Assembly (NCBI GenBank): GCA_027422505.1
Contig: JAPQWV010000408.1
Coordinates: forward strand, 434,001 to 498,000
Direction: 5' to 3'
DNA: 64,000 nucleotides
From: Craterostigma plantagineum
Taxonomy: Eukaryota > Streptophyta > Magnoliopsida > Lamiales > Linderniaceae
The notes beneath the pieces are model-generated. The model made no database searches and was not told the DNA's origin. It saw nothing but the letters and a program-made list of their open reading frames with translations. A program made the translations under genes and the position numbers. Positions 46,812 through 60,817 of the stretch are shown here, one piece after another. Numbering within the stretch: the stretch's first letter is position 1; each line of letters opens with the position of its first letter.

Positions 46812-47461
46812 TCATACTCTATGCTTTTCTTTGGGTAATATCAACTCCGCGTAATCATCAACTGTGACCTGACAAATACAGAGAGTTGTGTAAGAAAATA
46901 GTGCTATTGTTTTTACTAGAGAAATTAATTCACTACAATGCTTTCTTTTACCTCGTACTTGTTCCCAGCATAAGTATACTCAATATACAGCTGCTTGGGT
47001 TCTCCAGGACAAGGATCACAGAAGCCCATAATACCTGATTTCTTTACACCTTCATGAAGCTGTGCACAAACACATGTAGACATCTCTAAGTGACAAATGA
47101 ATGATATCAGTATGTCCCAGAAAAAGCAATGCATATTCGTGCAAGAGATAAACCTTGAGTTGGCCGACATCACTAACGAGAAAATTAAGAGGTATCGTGA
47201 CATCCATAATCTGCGATGAAATTTCATCATCTTTTGTTTCATCATCCGCGCTGCGATTGGATATAGCTTTGTGGTTTCCATAAACTGCTTTTGTGATGAT
47301 CAAACCACTCGCTTCTAGTTGCTTATTTTTTTTCCTATTAGCCACAGTTTGTAGTAGTTGTTGGGCTTTCCCAGCTGCAGCCATTGCTTCTACAACCTGC
47401 CAAGAACAATTTTGATGTCATATTCTTTTGATAAAATGAGAGCAAGCTGGAGAGGAAGGGG

Positions 47462-47505
<44 letters not shown>

Positions 47506-50500
47506 CATGGATTTCGGTGAAAATAAAAAATAAAAAAAATTAAGAGGTAATTGAAAATATCATAAAAATTTCAAAAGATCATACAAACCATTCACATTTT
47601 TACAAATGGCATTGGATAATGTTAGTGGGACTTGTGGACAACCATCTCAAGTTCAAGGTTGGTCGGGTTGTGACAATTTATTTTATTTTTGAATTTTTTT
47701 ATTTGCTTCTTTTTGTCTTTAGTGCAAGAACCATTGTCAAGATTGTTGATAAACATAGTGGCAGGGAAAACCCTCAGTTATAATCCTCGTTGTTTGCAGC
47801 TCTAATGTGGGAGAAACAAAGAAGAGCATTTTTCTAGGGCTTTGAAATATCAGATTCTAAGTGATTTATGTTTTTCTTGAACCGACATTCTTTAAAATTC
47901 TTTTTTATGAACATCTTGGGAGGAAATTACTTCCATCTCATAAGACCACATCATGACTAAGGTTCCAATGGAAGAAAGCCCTTAATGTGTGTGTGTGTGG
48001 GGGGGGGAGGGAGGTAGGATGATAATGAGCTAGATGCAACAGGCATATCTATCCATTACGCAAATGCAAAGACAACGGCAAAAAAAGAAGAGTAGACCTG
48101 GGTTTGAGTCTTGTCCATGTTCTCTATCGCCCTCAGCTTTTCCCGTCTTAGATAATACGGTTTCAGAACAAATTTCTGATAAATAAAAAAAAATCAACAT
48201 GAAAAAATAAAAAACAGAAACTTCCTTGATAATTTTACTCTTTAACTTATTTATTTCAAGAACTGGGAATCAAACCTTGAGAACAAAGTAAAGAGATGCC
48301 GGAATAACGAATGCTCCAGTAGCAAAAATGGGATCCAAGGTATTAGATAGCAACATCTGTAAATATTGATTGCGTTATAGGAAAAAAAACAGATGAATGA
48401 TGAAAAGCAATAGCATTTTGCGTGCTGCTCCTAAACCAAAACACTTAGTCTAATGAAGGATATACCATTAATCTATCGATAAAAATTAAGGACTACGGAG
48501 GAACACTGCTCAACATTTTTAATGAAGCTATCCGCCTTTTTTGTTGGATTATATCTATGTTTCTTCATGGGTAGGTCAAAATGCACATGCTTTTCATAAA
48601 TCTCCTAGATGGAATGTTCTCTTATTGGATCATATGTAAAAGGTTGAACTTACGGGAACAACAAACTTCTGCCCTCCACAATGCAGTTCGAATCTCCAAA
48701 ATATGCCCTATCAGATCAGAATGTTGGAGTTCATCATAACATGTAAGTTGTGATTTTCTAAGCCAGAACAAAATCAAGATTCAAAACGGCGTGGCAGCAT
48801 GGGGTATAGATTTTCTAAGCCATAAAATGCCCTATCAGATCACAATGTTTCTTGTAAGTAGTGATTTTCTAATGCCCTATCGATGAATAACAGGTCCATT
48901 TCACTCTTATTATAATAAGGAATCAATTCAATGGGGTATAGATTTACAAGGAAAACACAAACTTTGCATGCGAATGAAACTCCAGAAAAAGCCCTCCCAA
49001 GGAATTATCAGGCTAAACCATGAAGTTTCTAAACGGCGTGGCATTGCAAATTATCTCTACGGATTCATTGATAATGAAAGTAAAAACAATTTATAAGGCA
49101 TATTTGTGTATGTGTACCTGGATACCAACAGAGTACATCATTCTTACGGTGCTGAACTTAGATATCTTTCTTCCTCCCCCAATTTCAAATGCAAGCACAC
49201 CACTGTGAGAACATTGGGAATGCTAGAAGTAACAGAAGTATTTATATGGTATTGCAGGTACAAGAAGAACTCGCATTAAAACTAAAATGTGGATTGAAAG
49301 CAATGTACGATTGACCAAATTTTCTACTTATGTAATTACTTCATCAAAATCATCAACCTCAGCTGGTATCTGATCTGATCCGATGCATGCCATTTGCAGA
49401 TAATTTTCCATTTTTTCCTAGGTTTTTCCATGTAAAAACAACAAAGTTATTGTGATCTCAATTAATCTTTTCATTTTCCACCCATTCCAAATTCCAATAT
49501 CTATATAAACCCACCCACACATTAATTAGTAGAACAAGGAAACTTGCTCCCATGACATTAAGAACTACCAATCAAAATAAAGAAAGACAAAGGAAAAGGG
49601 AAAAAAAAACATACCCTCCAATTCTGCCAATGACCTTCCCATGTGACTTTGAGGAAAATTTGTGAGTATACTGAGCACTAGCACCAACCGAGCTAGTGCC
49701 AACCTATAACCAAACATGTACGGATAAGGTGCTAGTCCAGTAGAGGAAGCGTGTGCATATCAGCATATAGACCATAGAGGATACATGGAATGGACAAACT
49801 AAAAAATAACTTCCAAAAACCAGAGTAAGTAAAACAACTGTGAGGCAAACATCTTGAACCATTATAGAACCCATGATCATTAGGTTATTTACGCCTACTA
49901 TAAGAATCACCTAACAATTGGATGGCCTCATACAAGTAAAATCATGAAACACAAACTTTATCGAAGTGAAGAATGCATTAACAACACAAATAAACATTAA
50001 GTTGCAGAACCGTTAAATGAGGAAATACCTTAATATCTCCTGAGGCAGACATATTCTCCCCTTTTCTCCTCCACCCCACAGATATAGACGACTCTCGTCC
50101 TAAAGAAAGTTGTATCTGTAATGTCAAATTTAAAAATGAAAGTCAATTTAAATTTCCTTAGGAGAGTAGCAATAGACTCCACTTAAATAGAAAATTCACT
50201 AATAAAGGTTAATACATGCTTTAGCAGTATGGCAATGGCTATATCCTTGGCATTGCGTCAACCACAAAATTAAACTCCAAAGGAAAATTGGCATATATCT
50301 ACTATGAAAATGTTTGGAAAGCGCACCACTCAAGGACTCTCATGATCGCGGCATATCCAGAAATTAGAAGTATAAATCAGAGAGAACGACTAACAGATCC
50401 ATGTGACGTTTCAGAGAGTTGGCGGGTCCATGTATTTGAAAGTATAACAGATCCATCTTGAAGAGAGACGGCAACACCCATAATCGCCGCAGAGTGGACA

Positions 50501-51864
50501 GTTAATTGTCTGAGCACAATTTGCAACTATAAGTATCTAGACATATTAATTTATTAATATGCAATAATGGTCGAATACAAATGAATTTTATCGCATGACC
50601 AACCTACCGAGATGTCTGCATTGCTAATACTGACTGTAAGCCAATGGAACCAGTAAGTTCTACAACAGATACAGGAGACAATTCATGTCTGAGAACAGCA
50701 GTCGCTACACCGCCTCCAGAAGTCGCATTAACCTCCAAATTCCCGCCGAGTGCAACATGATTGCGTTTTGATATCTGCGAGTGAACTTGAGTAGCCATAG
50801 CCATTCTAGCATTGAAATTCGGTTTCACTAAATGGATCAGTCATTAATGCAATATAGAGGTCACTGAGCACATTCACAAGTGGATAAGTCATTAGAAAGA
50901 AATGAATAACAATTTGAAGATATGAAGACTATTTATACGAAAAGACATAACAATATTGTTTTGCACTGAGTGACGGAAAGAGACATCATACAGCACATGG
51001 GAATAGCACATAATATCGTTTTAGCATTATCATGGTGATGAAAATAGTAACGCAACATAAAGTTAGTACCCTTTCATTATGCCATCACCACCTTTAAAGT
51101 CGGGCCACGATAAGTTTGCCAGAATAGAACCGGAAGATTGTACATGTGAGACCGCTTTCTGATGTTCTCTCATTCGCTTTAATCTTTCAAGTTCTTCTTT
51201 GATCTCTTCAACCTTGCTCAATTTTGGACCAAGTTCAAGGCCAGAAGTTAATCCCTCCATTCCGTATATATCATATATAACCCGCTTATTCTCATCAGTC
51301 AAAATTTCATATGCTTGACATATTCGTTGAAAGTTCTCCGTAGCAACTTCCTTCATCTGAACAAAGTTGAAAAAAGATACATTTGTTAGACAACATGTGC
51401 GCACCGCTGAAACTAACAAAAACGAATGAAAGCGCAGAGCGCCCAATCAATGAAACTTAAAACTGAAAAACAAAAATAAATGGGGAACGAAATACACAAG
51501 CGTGAGGTGTAGTTCTTAAACACGATTTAAGAAAGACCTGTCAGTCAATTGATTAGAAAAAGAAAAAGAAAAACGAATCAACTCCAAGCTCACTACGTGA
51601 ATTCCATGTCCAAAGAATCGGCAACCAATAACAGAAAAATCAAAATCTAAGCAGAGAATGAATAGAAACGAACATCAGAAACTAATAAAAATAACTAATA
51701 ATTCTTCTTCTCCGTACATGTTGATCCTGGTATTTGTCAGGATGATAAACTGACGCCCACTGACGATAAGCCCTCCTGATTTCTTCATCGGATGCTTCCG
51801 GCGATACGTGAAGCATAGCGTAGAGTTCTCTGTTGCCAGGTCCTTGCTCATTCTGCGATTCCAT
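46812..51864 (-). CDS. OWL1: J-domain protein OWL1-like (DnaJ homolog, DNAJC11-type)
   Basis: Thirteen exons: 51718-51864, 51070-51356, 50608-50805, 50395-50509, 50029-50115, 49615-49703, 49118-49202, 48654-48707, 48276-48356, 48098-48175, 47154-47396, 46952-47059 and 46812-46868, all in phase, 542 residues. The N-terminal J domain has [33 protein letters not shown] with the HPD tripeptide that stimulates Hsp70, then [21 protein letters not shown]. The middle resembles the beta-rich DNAJC11 region ([27 protein letters not shown]). The C-terminus has [22 protein letters not shown] and [16 protein letters not shown]. It matches Arabidopsis OWL1, needed for very-low-fluence phytochrome responses. 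Intron 7 has a partial duplication around GCCCTATCAGATCA (48704 and 48828). Confidence 0.96.
47461..47502. repeat. (GA)n microsatellite
   Basis: About 40 bp of GA in intron 10 of OWL1. Confidence 0.95.
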
Positions 51865-52319
51865 GGCGTGAATTTTGGACTCAAGGGGTTTTGGAGGTTT
51901 ATGCTCCTAGATCGAAATTCGAATGAAGCAAGAGTTCGGTTGAAAATCAGTCCTTGGATTTTTCCCAATAACGTCGATTGCTTGGAGGTAACGCACGTAG
52001 GGTTTATATTTCCCGTCAACATAAATACAATAAATTTCTTAATTTCAATATATATTTCAATTTGGGCTGGGCCCAAGAAATCTCGATTGGGCCTAGCCGA
52101 ACATTAATTCTAGTAACCCAATTCCTTGATACAAAATTCTCTATATGCAATAACCGTACAACAAAACTAAAGCTATGGTCTTCTTTCTTTAACAGTGTTC
52201 CTACGATCCCAGGATGAGCAAGCAAATACTCTCTCTTCTATAAGTACAGTAGACAAACCTGAAATGTAGTAAAAAGAAAAAAAAAAAAAACAAAATAACC
52301 TGAGACATAAAGTGCAATG
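51865..52319. other. Intergenic between OWL1 and SEC16B
   Basis: 455 bp: OWL1 promoter/leader and SEC16B 3' flank. Nothing else seen. Confidence 0.55.
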
Positions 52320-55300
52320 TCACAGTTCGACTTCGTGAAGATCATCTCCAAAACCTCCATCATTTTGCATGCCCAAAGCCTCCCCGAGAGGTTTCGATTC
52401 GCCCTTGTTCGTAGGAGGGCTGAAAGATCCATTAAAACTCCCACTCCACGACGCCGTACGCCGAGAATTAGCCATAAAAGAACCGCCATCGCTCATAATG
52501 TCGTTTGGGATGTTATTCGTGCTCGCAAATCTCTGCATGGGCGTGGCACTGGGAGGAAGCGCATCTGTACGGAACGAACTATCTGGCGAGGACGATGTCG
52601 ATGGATTTTCCATGGAACTCTGTGATGTTTGCTCCGCATTTTGCGAAGCTGGCGATGGAACGAAGAATTTGGGATTTGCTCCATGGGTCGCTGGTTTGCT
52701 CGAAGGAAGAGGAGGTGAATGGAATGAATTCGTCGCCTTTCCACTGCCTTGGTTAAACGTGTCCACATACCTGCCGCCAAAAATCAGGGCCCACAATTAC
52801 GTTTTACCATTGAATTTTCTATAAATTGGGTACCTCCTTCGATTTATACCCTCCAATTGGGGTGCTGTCTTTTTCAGACGTGGGACAACATCTTCGACAG
52901 ATTTACAGAATGGATGATAGAAAGTGATATTTACCTAGAGCGGACGCCCAATCTTCCACGAGCTGAGTACTGGTTAGAAGTAGTTGGAGGGAGCGGTGGC
53001 ATTCCCGAGTTATAATCTAGAGTGGCCGGGCTCTTAAGACCTGGAAATCCATCGCTTGTCGTGAATGCTTCGTTTGCAGATCCAAATGGCTTGTGATCTC
53101 CATTCTGAAAAGCTGCAGTCGTTGGTGGTGGTGGGAGGGCTGTTTCCTCGGCTGGAGGTTCAGCGCCCTCCTCGACCCATCTCTTAAGCTTCTCGTCGTA
53201 GTAGAACTTGTTTGAATCGCCCAGTTTTGCCTATCGACAACGTAGGAATATTAGCAACTGAAAAATCGTAAAATCCAAAGAGTCTAGGTGGCCACTCGTT
53301 AGAACGTTGACTAATTTTAAATTACCTGGCGCTCGTTGCGAGGTTTGAGCACTAAACCGACGGTCTTCTGCAACAGAGATGACCCAAAACCAAAACCAAA
53401 ACGAGATGCTGCTAATGTCTTACCAGCATTCTTGGAATCGGCCTGACATAAGGTGTTGGAGATATATCACTTTACGGTTTTGAAGTGGGTTTAACAGCAA
53501 ACAGAAACAAAAAAATATAACTGTATCATATAAGACGGAAGCGAACCTGCCTTGGACTTCTTCCGAAGTCAGGCTCGGAGACACTTCTTGTATGCATTGA
53601 CGATCTATTCCCGTCGATTGTAGGCTCCGTCGATTGAGAAGGCACTAAAGATGACATAGTCATTGTTGATTGACTAGCAGATACTCTAGGACCCATCGCT
53701 TGGTGATGATTCTCATTACCATGTGTGACAGCGCCTGAGGTTGGTATGGGCGGGGGTAGACCACCAACGACGCGATGCGCTGTGCTATCGAAAAGATTGA
53801 GCACTTTACCGATAAATTTTTTGGAAGCTAAGTTCGTCGAGAACCCTCCCTGCATTGCAATGAATTAGGGTTACGAAGGAAAGTGAAAACAGCAAAGGGA
53901 CGCATGTTCGAGGTGATTGGATACCTGTTGATGAGCTTTGATCCTTTCCTCGAGAGATAAAACTCGTTGTCTGAGGTTCTCAGCCTCTGCAGTTCGGCCA
54001 GTTTTGAGCGATTTCAACACTGCTTGACAGTACCTAAAAATGGGGAAACTATGATTAGAAAACGATGGTGGAAAACCTTAGAAATACAACTGAAGTTTGA
54101 ATCAGTGTCCCATACTTAAGTGCCTCAGATGTCCTCCCAACCTCAGCCAACATGTGTGCATAAATAAGCTTGTATGGTTGAAAGGGAAGTAAAACGAACT
54201 GAGAGTTCCCAAGAGTCTTTGAATACTCATATATCTCTGTCCTCTGTCAATGTAAGCCCCATCAAGCATGATACATTACACAGTGAAAACAGAAAAATAG
54301 GTGAATATTTTATAAATGTTGATTTTGTATACCATTATCATCATCTTTGCAGGCGTGAACTGCCGCTCGTGAATATTAACATGGCTTGCGTAATAAATAA
54401 GAATTCAACCAAACCTGAATTGCTTCTGGACTTGCAAAAGTCCGTGGGTATTTCAAGTGATCAGCACCAACAAGGCACAATCTTGCACTGTCTGAAAACG
54501 GTTCAAAGCTTGCTTCGGCAACCAAATAGCAAATGTGGGCAGCAATTATCTGAGTATGGATCAGATAAATTGGTCAATAATTAATGAAGACTAGAGATAT
54601 ATTCCAGATTAAAAAGGACGCAATCCAAAAAGAAAAGAACATACATCGCTTCTTTCTTTCCACAAGCAATCTCCAAGATGGATAAGCACCAGTTCATCGT
54701 CCTTTGTTCTATTTGCAGTTATAACAGCCAGATTTTCTTCCCAGTCGTCCAGCATGCTATTAGCACCGACCTACATAATACTCATCACAGAAAAACTCCA
54801 ATCACTAAAAGGGCTCACCGCAAGTCAATTACAAAATTGTTAACAAGGAAATTGTATCAAATGATCAGAATAGTAATCCACCTACCTGAGCTGAATGAGG
54901 AGGCATGTTTATAGGAGCCGCCATGGTACTCTGAACTGGGCCATCCTCTGAAAAAACATCGGCCGGTTGGCCAGCGATAAGGAGACATAACGTTCGTAAT
55001 GGTGATCCTGCCCTCAATTGACGAAGTGCCATTTGCTTGACAGTTTCAGCATAGAACTGCAGTGAAAATTTCTTGATTATGATTGAATTAGGAGAAGTAA
55101 AAGGGACGTTATCAGTTTGTTTAACCAGAAAGAAAGTGGCACGAAATCGGATTTGACTTGCCTGATCACCAAGCTGTGCAGCAAGAACAAGGGCAGGGCC
55201 CCACAACTGGCCGTCCTGTGCACATTGTAGAGCCTCCTTCTTTCTACCAGAAACTAAAAAATTTTGAACCTCAGCAGCAGTGACCTATAGCATTTATATA

Positions 55301-57976
55301 TGAACATTCAACGCCATGAATACGAGGCCCATAATCAAATAAACTTGCAGATATTAGCCTACTTACCCGCATTTGTCCTTCAGACGGCATGTGCTTTAAG
55401 CATTGGGAAATCGCACCGTATGGACCTAACTGCTGACTATTTCCTTTTGCAGCAGCTGCAAATAATTTTGCAACAGCTGATTCTGGAGTATCAGTCTCCT
55501 GTTGCATACGAAACAACGAAAACTTGGCAAATGTAGGAAAAATATTCTCATGCATGAATGAAGGAGCAGTATAACCACAACATCCGAAAAGAGATGGTAC
55601 CACATATGAAGATGCAACGAGCCAGAAATAGAAATGATGAATTTGATTCTAAACTTAAACTAGTCTGAGTTACGTAACCAAGCATTAAATACCTTCAAAG
55701 AAGCATCTGTACCATATGGATGTCGAAGTTTTCCATAATATTGACATGCTATTTTAAGCAGTGAAAGAAGTAACTTCAACACTTCAGCTTCCCTGTGATT
55801 CATAACGAGAGATCCAAGACTTGAAATTCTCTCGTCAATCCATTTATTCAACTCCTTAGTGCCAACACTTCCACCAGTAAGAGGACCTGGGGAAGGTTGT
55901 CGGCATAAAGCCTGGAAATAGTCGCAACCACCGATTCCGTGTTTTGAAGCATCAACATTATTGTTTGCCACTTCTGCTAAGCTTAGAACTGTGATTGCAC
56001 CTCCAGTCAAAGTCTTCAGAGAAAGCACATTTTCATGAAATTAAAAATTAAAGAAACGTTTAATAAGCAACTATAATAAATAAACCAAATAAACATTATT
56101 AGACACGGACCTGAGCCCCAAAGCTACCAGAATTTGTATCTTTCATCACTATTAGTTTTCCTCCGAACCCAAATGTAACCAAAGCGTGCATAGGGCGACC
56201 TGCTGAGGACCTCCCAACAGCAGGTGAGTAGGAGAAATGAGCACTCTGATCGGGCTGAGAAAAGTTGGAGTTACTATTATTGTAGTAATCATTATAGAAT
56301 TGTTTTTGGTGATATTGGTTGGTGGAAGGGCCATTGAAACGATGATCCATATTCCCATCAGCGGAAAAACTTTGTGACCAAGAAGCTTCTGAGATGTCGT
56401 TTGGACTTTGTCTCGTGTTAGTGTAATAGGAACCTATTACCCCTTGCGGAGAAGAAGTCCGTTGGCTGCCAGAGGCATCCATATACATGTTCTTCCCAGA
56501 CTGATTGTCCAAAAGTTGATTGGCACCGTAAAAGAAATTAGCTTCATCATTTGCAGCAGTTTCTGGTCTCCACATGCTTTGGCTGTAATTATTTCCTATG
56601 CTGAGAGAACCAGCCCTCTTCTGACCCTTCACTTGACTGCTAATGCCTTCAGAACTGTGATTATATGTTTCTTGACCATCGTGTTGAGAAGATGCATGAG
56701 TTGATCCATATGCATCATGATTCAGCTCGCCGTGACCTTGCGAAGTTGACTGCACTGAAGCTGTATATGATTCCAAAGTACGCCATTCACTAGCAACAGT
56801 ATCATAATACCAGCCAGGGTACTGAGGATCGAACATCATGTGAGATGGGTAACTATACAGAGAAGCATGATCCCAATCGGATGGGACCACATTACTTTGA
56901 CTACTTACATGTGAAACTTGATTTTGATTAGTTGTGTCTGAAACATTACTGCCTAGAAAGCCTGGGTTACAGCTGCTAACACTAACTGTGCTACCAACCT
57001 CGGCTACAGAACTAGCAACCGAATGCACACTCTGCTGCATGTAAGATACTTCTGTCTCCCCATCCCATGTCGTATGATCACCACTATCTGCCTGAACGCT
57101 TGAACTTCTATCGTAAACATCATCTATTTGGTACCATTGTCCTGTATTTTGATCATACTTCCAACCTGGATATTGATTCTCCCAATAATCGGCGGTGTTC
57201 GGATCATGTGTATCAGTACTGACATCAGCTGTAGCAGCACTGCCATAAACATCGCTCTGCTGAATATTATTGTTTGTGCTTTCCACATATGTGGATTCGT
57301 ATAAGTTGTTCCCAACAGTCGGCTGAGATCCATTATTGATAGAATTTCGATTCGTATCTTCAAAGGTGTAACCAGCACTGCCACCTTCAAATTCACTAAA
57401 AAAGTCAGAGTACGATCCAAAGCCCCCATTATCGTTCTGATTTGAATCGGCGTGAAACGCACTCCAGTCAACTTCCTTAACTCCTGGAGCCCCAAACAGA
57501 CTTCCATTCTTAGCAACGATAGTATGATCAGACAAAGCATCATCGGAGCTCTTACTCACAACCGTTGCATCTGATGAACGTTCGGCGTCGCCACTTTCAA
57601 GTCCTGCCTTTTCAAGAAAATTATCAAACGAGAAAGATTCTGATGCAACTAACCGATTCCCAGTCTCCTCGGCCTTTCCTACTTGACTTATATGTCCAAC
57701 CTTCTCCACAGCCGATGATAACTCCTCGGCTCCTTTACTATTACTGCTAATCTTGGCCAAACCAACCTCACCATTGCTATCAAGATCATTGATGTTCAAA
57801 TTGGCAAAGGCCTGAGCAGGCTCATCCGTTACGGTCCCATCTGCTATAAAGGCAGCATTAGATGGTGATGATGATGCTGTGATCTTAAGGTCCACATCAT
57901 CATCATCATCGTCCACCAGTTTATCGAAGAAATCCTCGTCAGAGTTATCCTCCACAAGTGGAGGATTTGAAGCCAT
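52320..57976 (-). CDS. SEC16B: COPII scaffold protein SEC16B (MAG5-like)
   Basis: Thirteen exons: 56111-57976, 55693-56013, 55367-55498, 55162-55284, 54886-55056, 54645-54770, 54415-54549, 54116-54243, 53925-54033, 53547-53849, 53326-53442, 52935-53230 and 52320-52770, in phase, 1425 residues. The long first exon encodes an acidic, disordered N-terminus (DNSDEDFFDKLVDDDDDDVD) with repeated aromatic modules (YPGWKYDQNTGQWYQ, QYPGWYYDTVASEWR). The following exons give the conserved central domain (LNKWIDERISSL, LWGPALVLAAQLGDQ, FYAETVKQMALRQL, LCLLIAGQPADVF) that binds SEC13/SEC31 at ER exit sites. Exon 4 ends with a GC donor (CAG|GCAAGT). Start at 57976 gives MASNPPLVEDNSDEDFF, the family N-terminus; an upstream in-frame Met is less likely. 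Confidence 0.95.
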
Positions 57977-59229
57977 TCGTACAAACCCCAACCTCAGATA
58001 CTACAACAAACTGAACACCAAAAATTCGGGAAATAAAAACCCTAATAAATTTGAGCTAAAAGCACTCAGATCCGACAACAGAAACCGACCCAATCCAATG
58101 ATTAATCACCGATCCAAACCTCGCAAAAGCGGATAAAAAATTCTTTTTTTTTTCCCTCCGAGGTCACGTGCATGCAACAATTCAACAATCGAACGAGATC
58201 TAGGGTTTTACGAGCTTACCTCCAAATTAGCACAAGCCACAACCCACGAGAAGAACAAAATTCCTACCAATCCGGCGACACCTTCGATCGAACGCTGATT
58301 TCCTAAAATATAAAAGAAGAGCTTTACGGGAAAATACTTTTGACTAACAGATCACGCCAAACATTTCGAAAATTCTAGTCGGTCGTTTTCCGTACGTATC
58401 TGTACATCGAAGAATCTATTTATGTAGATGAACATTTCACGCGCAGAGAGAGAGAGAGAGAGAGAGAGGTGGGTGGATGATGTATGAACGTAGTGACGTG
58501 ACAAAAAACCTTGGTCTCCCCTTCATTTAATTATTCGTTTTTAACTAACCTAAATTTTATTATTTTATTTGCAATGTTGTCCTCAATTTCTTTCATGCAA
58601 AAACGCCCATTGTTCAGTGAAATAAAATTTTTAGAATTACATAAACGTACGCGCGAACAATCTTAGCTGTCAAAATCGATTTGCCACCAACTCCAACCCT
58701 TCAGAACCGATCTCAACTTCGCGCGGCATGTCGGCCAAGGTAGGAATCGATTTACCTTTTCACTCTACACCGCTCTTGTACGAATTACTTGCCAATTTGC
58801 GTTGCTTAGATCCAGGATAGTTGCTATGATACTCTTATTTGCTACGTTCTGTTGTGTTGTTCAACTGATCGATTGGTTTCGTGTGCTTGTCAATCTAATT
58901 CGTAATGGGGAGTATATTGCCCCCTCGAACGTGTGATCTTTGTGATCAAGTTATTCATGTAATCTTGATTCTCATCTCATGACTTGTTTCTTTGTTCTTT
59001 CTGAGTATTTATCGTTCTCTATTCTAGCTTTTGACTCTCCATGGTGATGCTTGACGTTTTCCTATGCATTTGGTGTTTCATCAGGGCAATTTCTTGTATT
59101 TGGGCTCCCACTTACTTTGACGAACATATAGGATTATCCTTAGTGTATGGTTCAAGTAGAGCATTGATTGGTTTGAAGTAAATTCATTTGGAACATTCCA
59201 TTCTTCTGGACGTTTTGCATCTGGTCACA
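57977..59229. other. Divergent promoter region of SEC16B and the DeSI-like gene
   Basis: 1.25 kb. Contains SEC16B leader sequence, a (GA)n tract at 58447-58467, and probable 5' leader of the DeSI-like gene. AAG|GTAGGAATCG at 58738-58740 could be the donor of a 5'-UTR intron, but the matching acceptor is not certain. Confidence 0.5.
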
Positions 59230-60523
59230 ATGCGTTTGTTTCCATTATCATCTAGCTCAGAAGTTTCGCCCGTGGATCTCAATAACTCGGAGAAAAGCCA
59301 TGCGGCAGTGTACTTGAATGTATATGATCTCACTCCTATCAACAATTATCTTTATTGGTTCGGCCTTGGAATTTTTCATTCTGGTATCGAAGGTAAATGT
59401 TTTAACTGTATTCTTTGCTTAGTGTGGTTGAGGACTGCTTGGGATTGCAAGCTTTCTCTGGTCCTTCTGCATTTTTTAATGGAGCAAAATTTCCTATATG
59501 CTTCCTTTTGCTGCTGTTAATTATCTTATCAAATATCATAATAGTTCACGGTTTGGAGTACGGATTTGGAGCTCATGAGTACCCAAGTAGTGGTGTGTTT
59601 GAGGTTGAACCAAGAAGTTGCCCTGGATTTATCTTTCGGCGCTCGATCCATTTGGGAAACACTGAGATGACCCCTTCTGAACTGCGGTCGTTTATGGAGC
59701 ATCTTTCGAGGAATTACCATGGGGATACATACCATTTGATTGCTAAGAACTGCAACCATTTCACTGATGATGTAGGCAAACTTCTGACTGGAAAATCCAT
59801 ACCTGGGTGGGTGAATCGATTGGCTCGACTAGGTATGACGAAAAAATATTTATTCTGCATGCCTAGGTTGAGTAAATTTGTAATCTGTAATACTTTCTTC
59901 GTTATCTGAGCATTCGATGGGCTGAACTCGGGAACTGTGAATGCTGAAAGATACTGCTTGTGCAATTACTAACCAGGGAGAACGGAGACTAGAGAAATCA
60001 TACTATCTCCAAGAACTGAAGAAAGAACATACTAGAAATAGTTTCATTTCCTTTTAAATCGTTGAGTAGGCATGTTCATGACTTTACAACACCAATTGAC
60101 TTTCCGTTTCTCTGTGATTCAGGTTCTTGCTGTAGTTGTCTGCTGCCCGAATGCCTCCAAACAACTAAATTCAGACATCTTCCTGAAAATGAAACAAATT
60201 CAGGCAAGTCCTTTCCCGTGAAAAGAAAAGGGTTTCTGCAATTAAGTTGGATTTTGATAGTTTTTGGCTTCAAAACCAGGGGGATGAAAATGACTAATGC
60301 AAGTGTTAGTCATTCACAACGTAATGTTTTTGGCTTCAAGTATTATCTTTTCATTCATCTATTTTACGTTTTTCAAACAGAAGATAGAAGTGATTCTGGC
60401 GCATCATCGGCGACCGCAGAAGGCATCGATGATCTCGATCACCATCGTCTGCTAGTCACACCAAACAGCGATGTTGCATATTTGGCAGACAAGCCACTGA
60501 GGCTTGCAAAGGATGCTCTTTGA
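59230..60523 (+). CDS. DeSI-like PPPDE peptidase family protein
   Basis: Four exons: 59230-59392, 59545-59832, 60123-60203 and 60381-60523, in phase, 224 residues. PPPDE/DeSI proteins are papain-fold cysteine isopeptidases acting on SUMO or ubiquitin conjugates. The domain starts at VYLNVYDLTPINNYLYWFGLG. The catalytic His is in FHSGIEVHGLEY and the catalytic Cys in IAKNCNHFTDD, followed by LTGKSIPGWVNRLARLG and a Cys-rich patch SCCSCLLPE. The third intron begins with GC (TCAG|GCAAGT), and only this donor joins in frame. The start at 59230 (MRLFPLSSSSE) matches related proteins; an in-frame Met at 59188 is probably in the leader. Confidence 0.92.
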
Positions 60524-60817
60524 AATGATCACTTCTCATCCCCTTCAGCACCACCCTGTATCTTATCTCTGTTCAACTAATGTGTATGAATGAACGAATG
60601 AATACCTTCACATTCACGAAACAGATTCACCAACTTTGTCCTTCAACAACAGTTTCCAGCAATTCAGCATACTTACAGGGGAAGGAGTTTCTGAAAGCTA
60701 CAACAATAATGTAAGAACATCTGACGATTGAAGTTAATAGCAGTTTCCATCCTTCCTAGAACACAAACTTACTGTTTCAGCAGCCTAACAAATCTAATTA
60801 CACATGAGAACGCCCTA

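Noticed and set aside
53281..53325. Intron-encoded small RNA or tRNA genes in the introns of SEC16B and OWL1
   Set aside because: I looked for tRNA-like A and B boxes and snoRNA C/D boxes and found none convincing.
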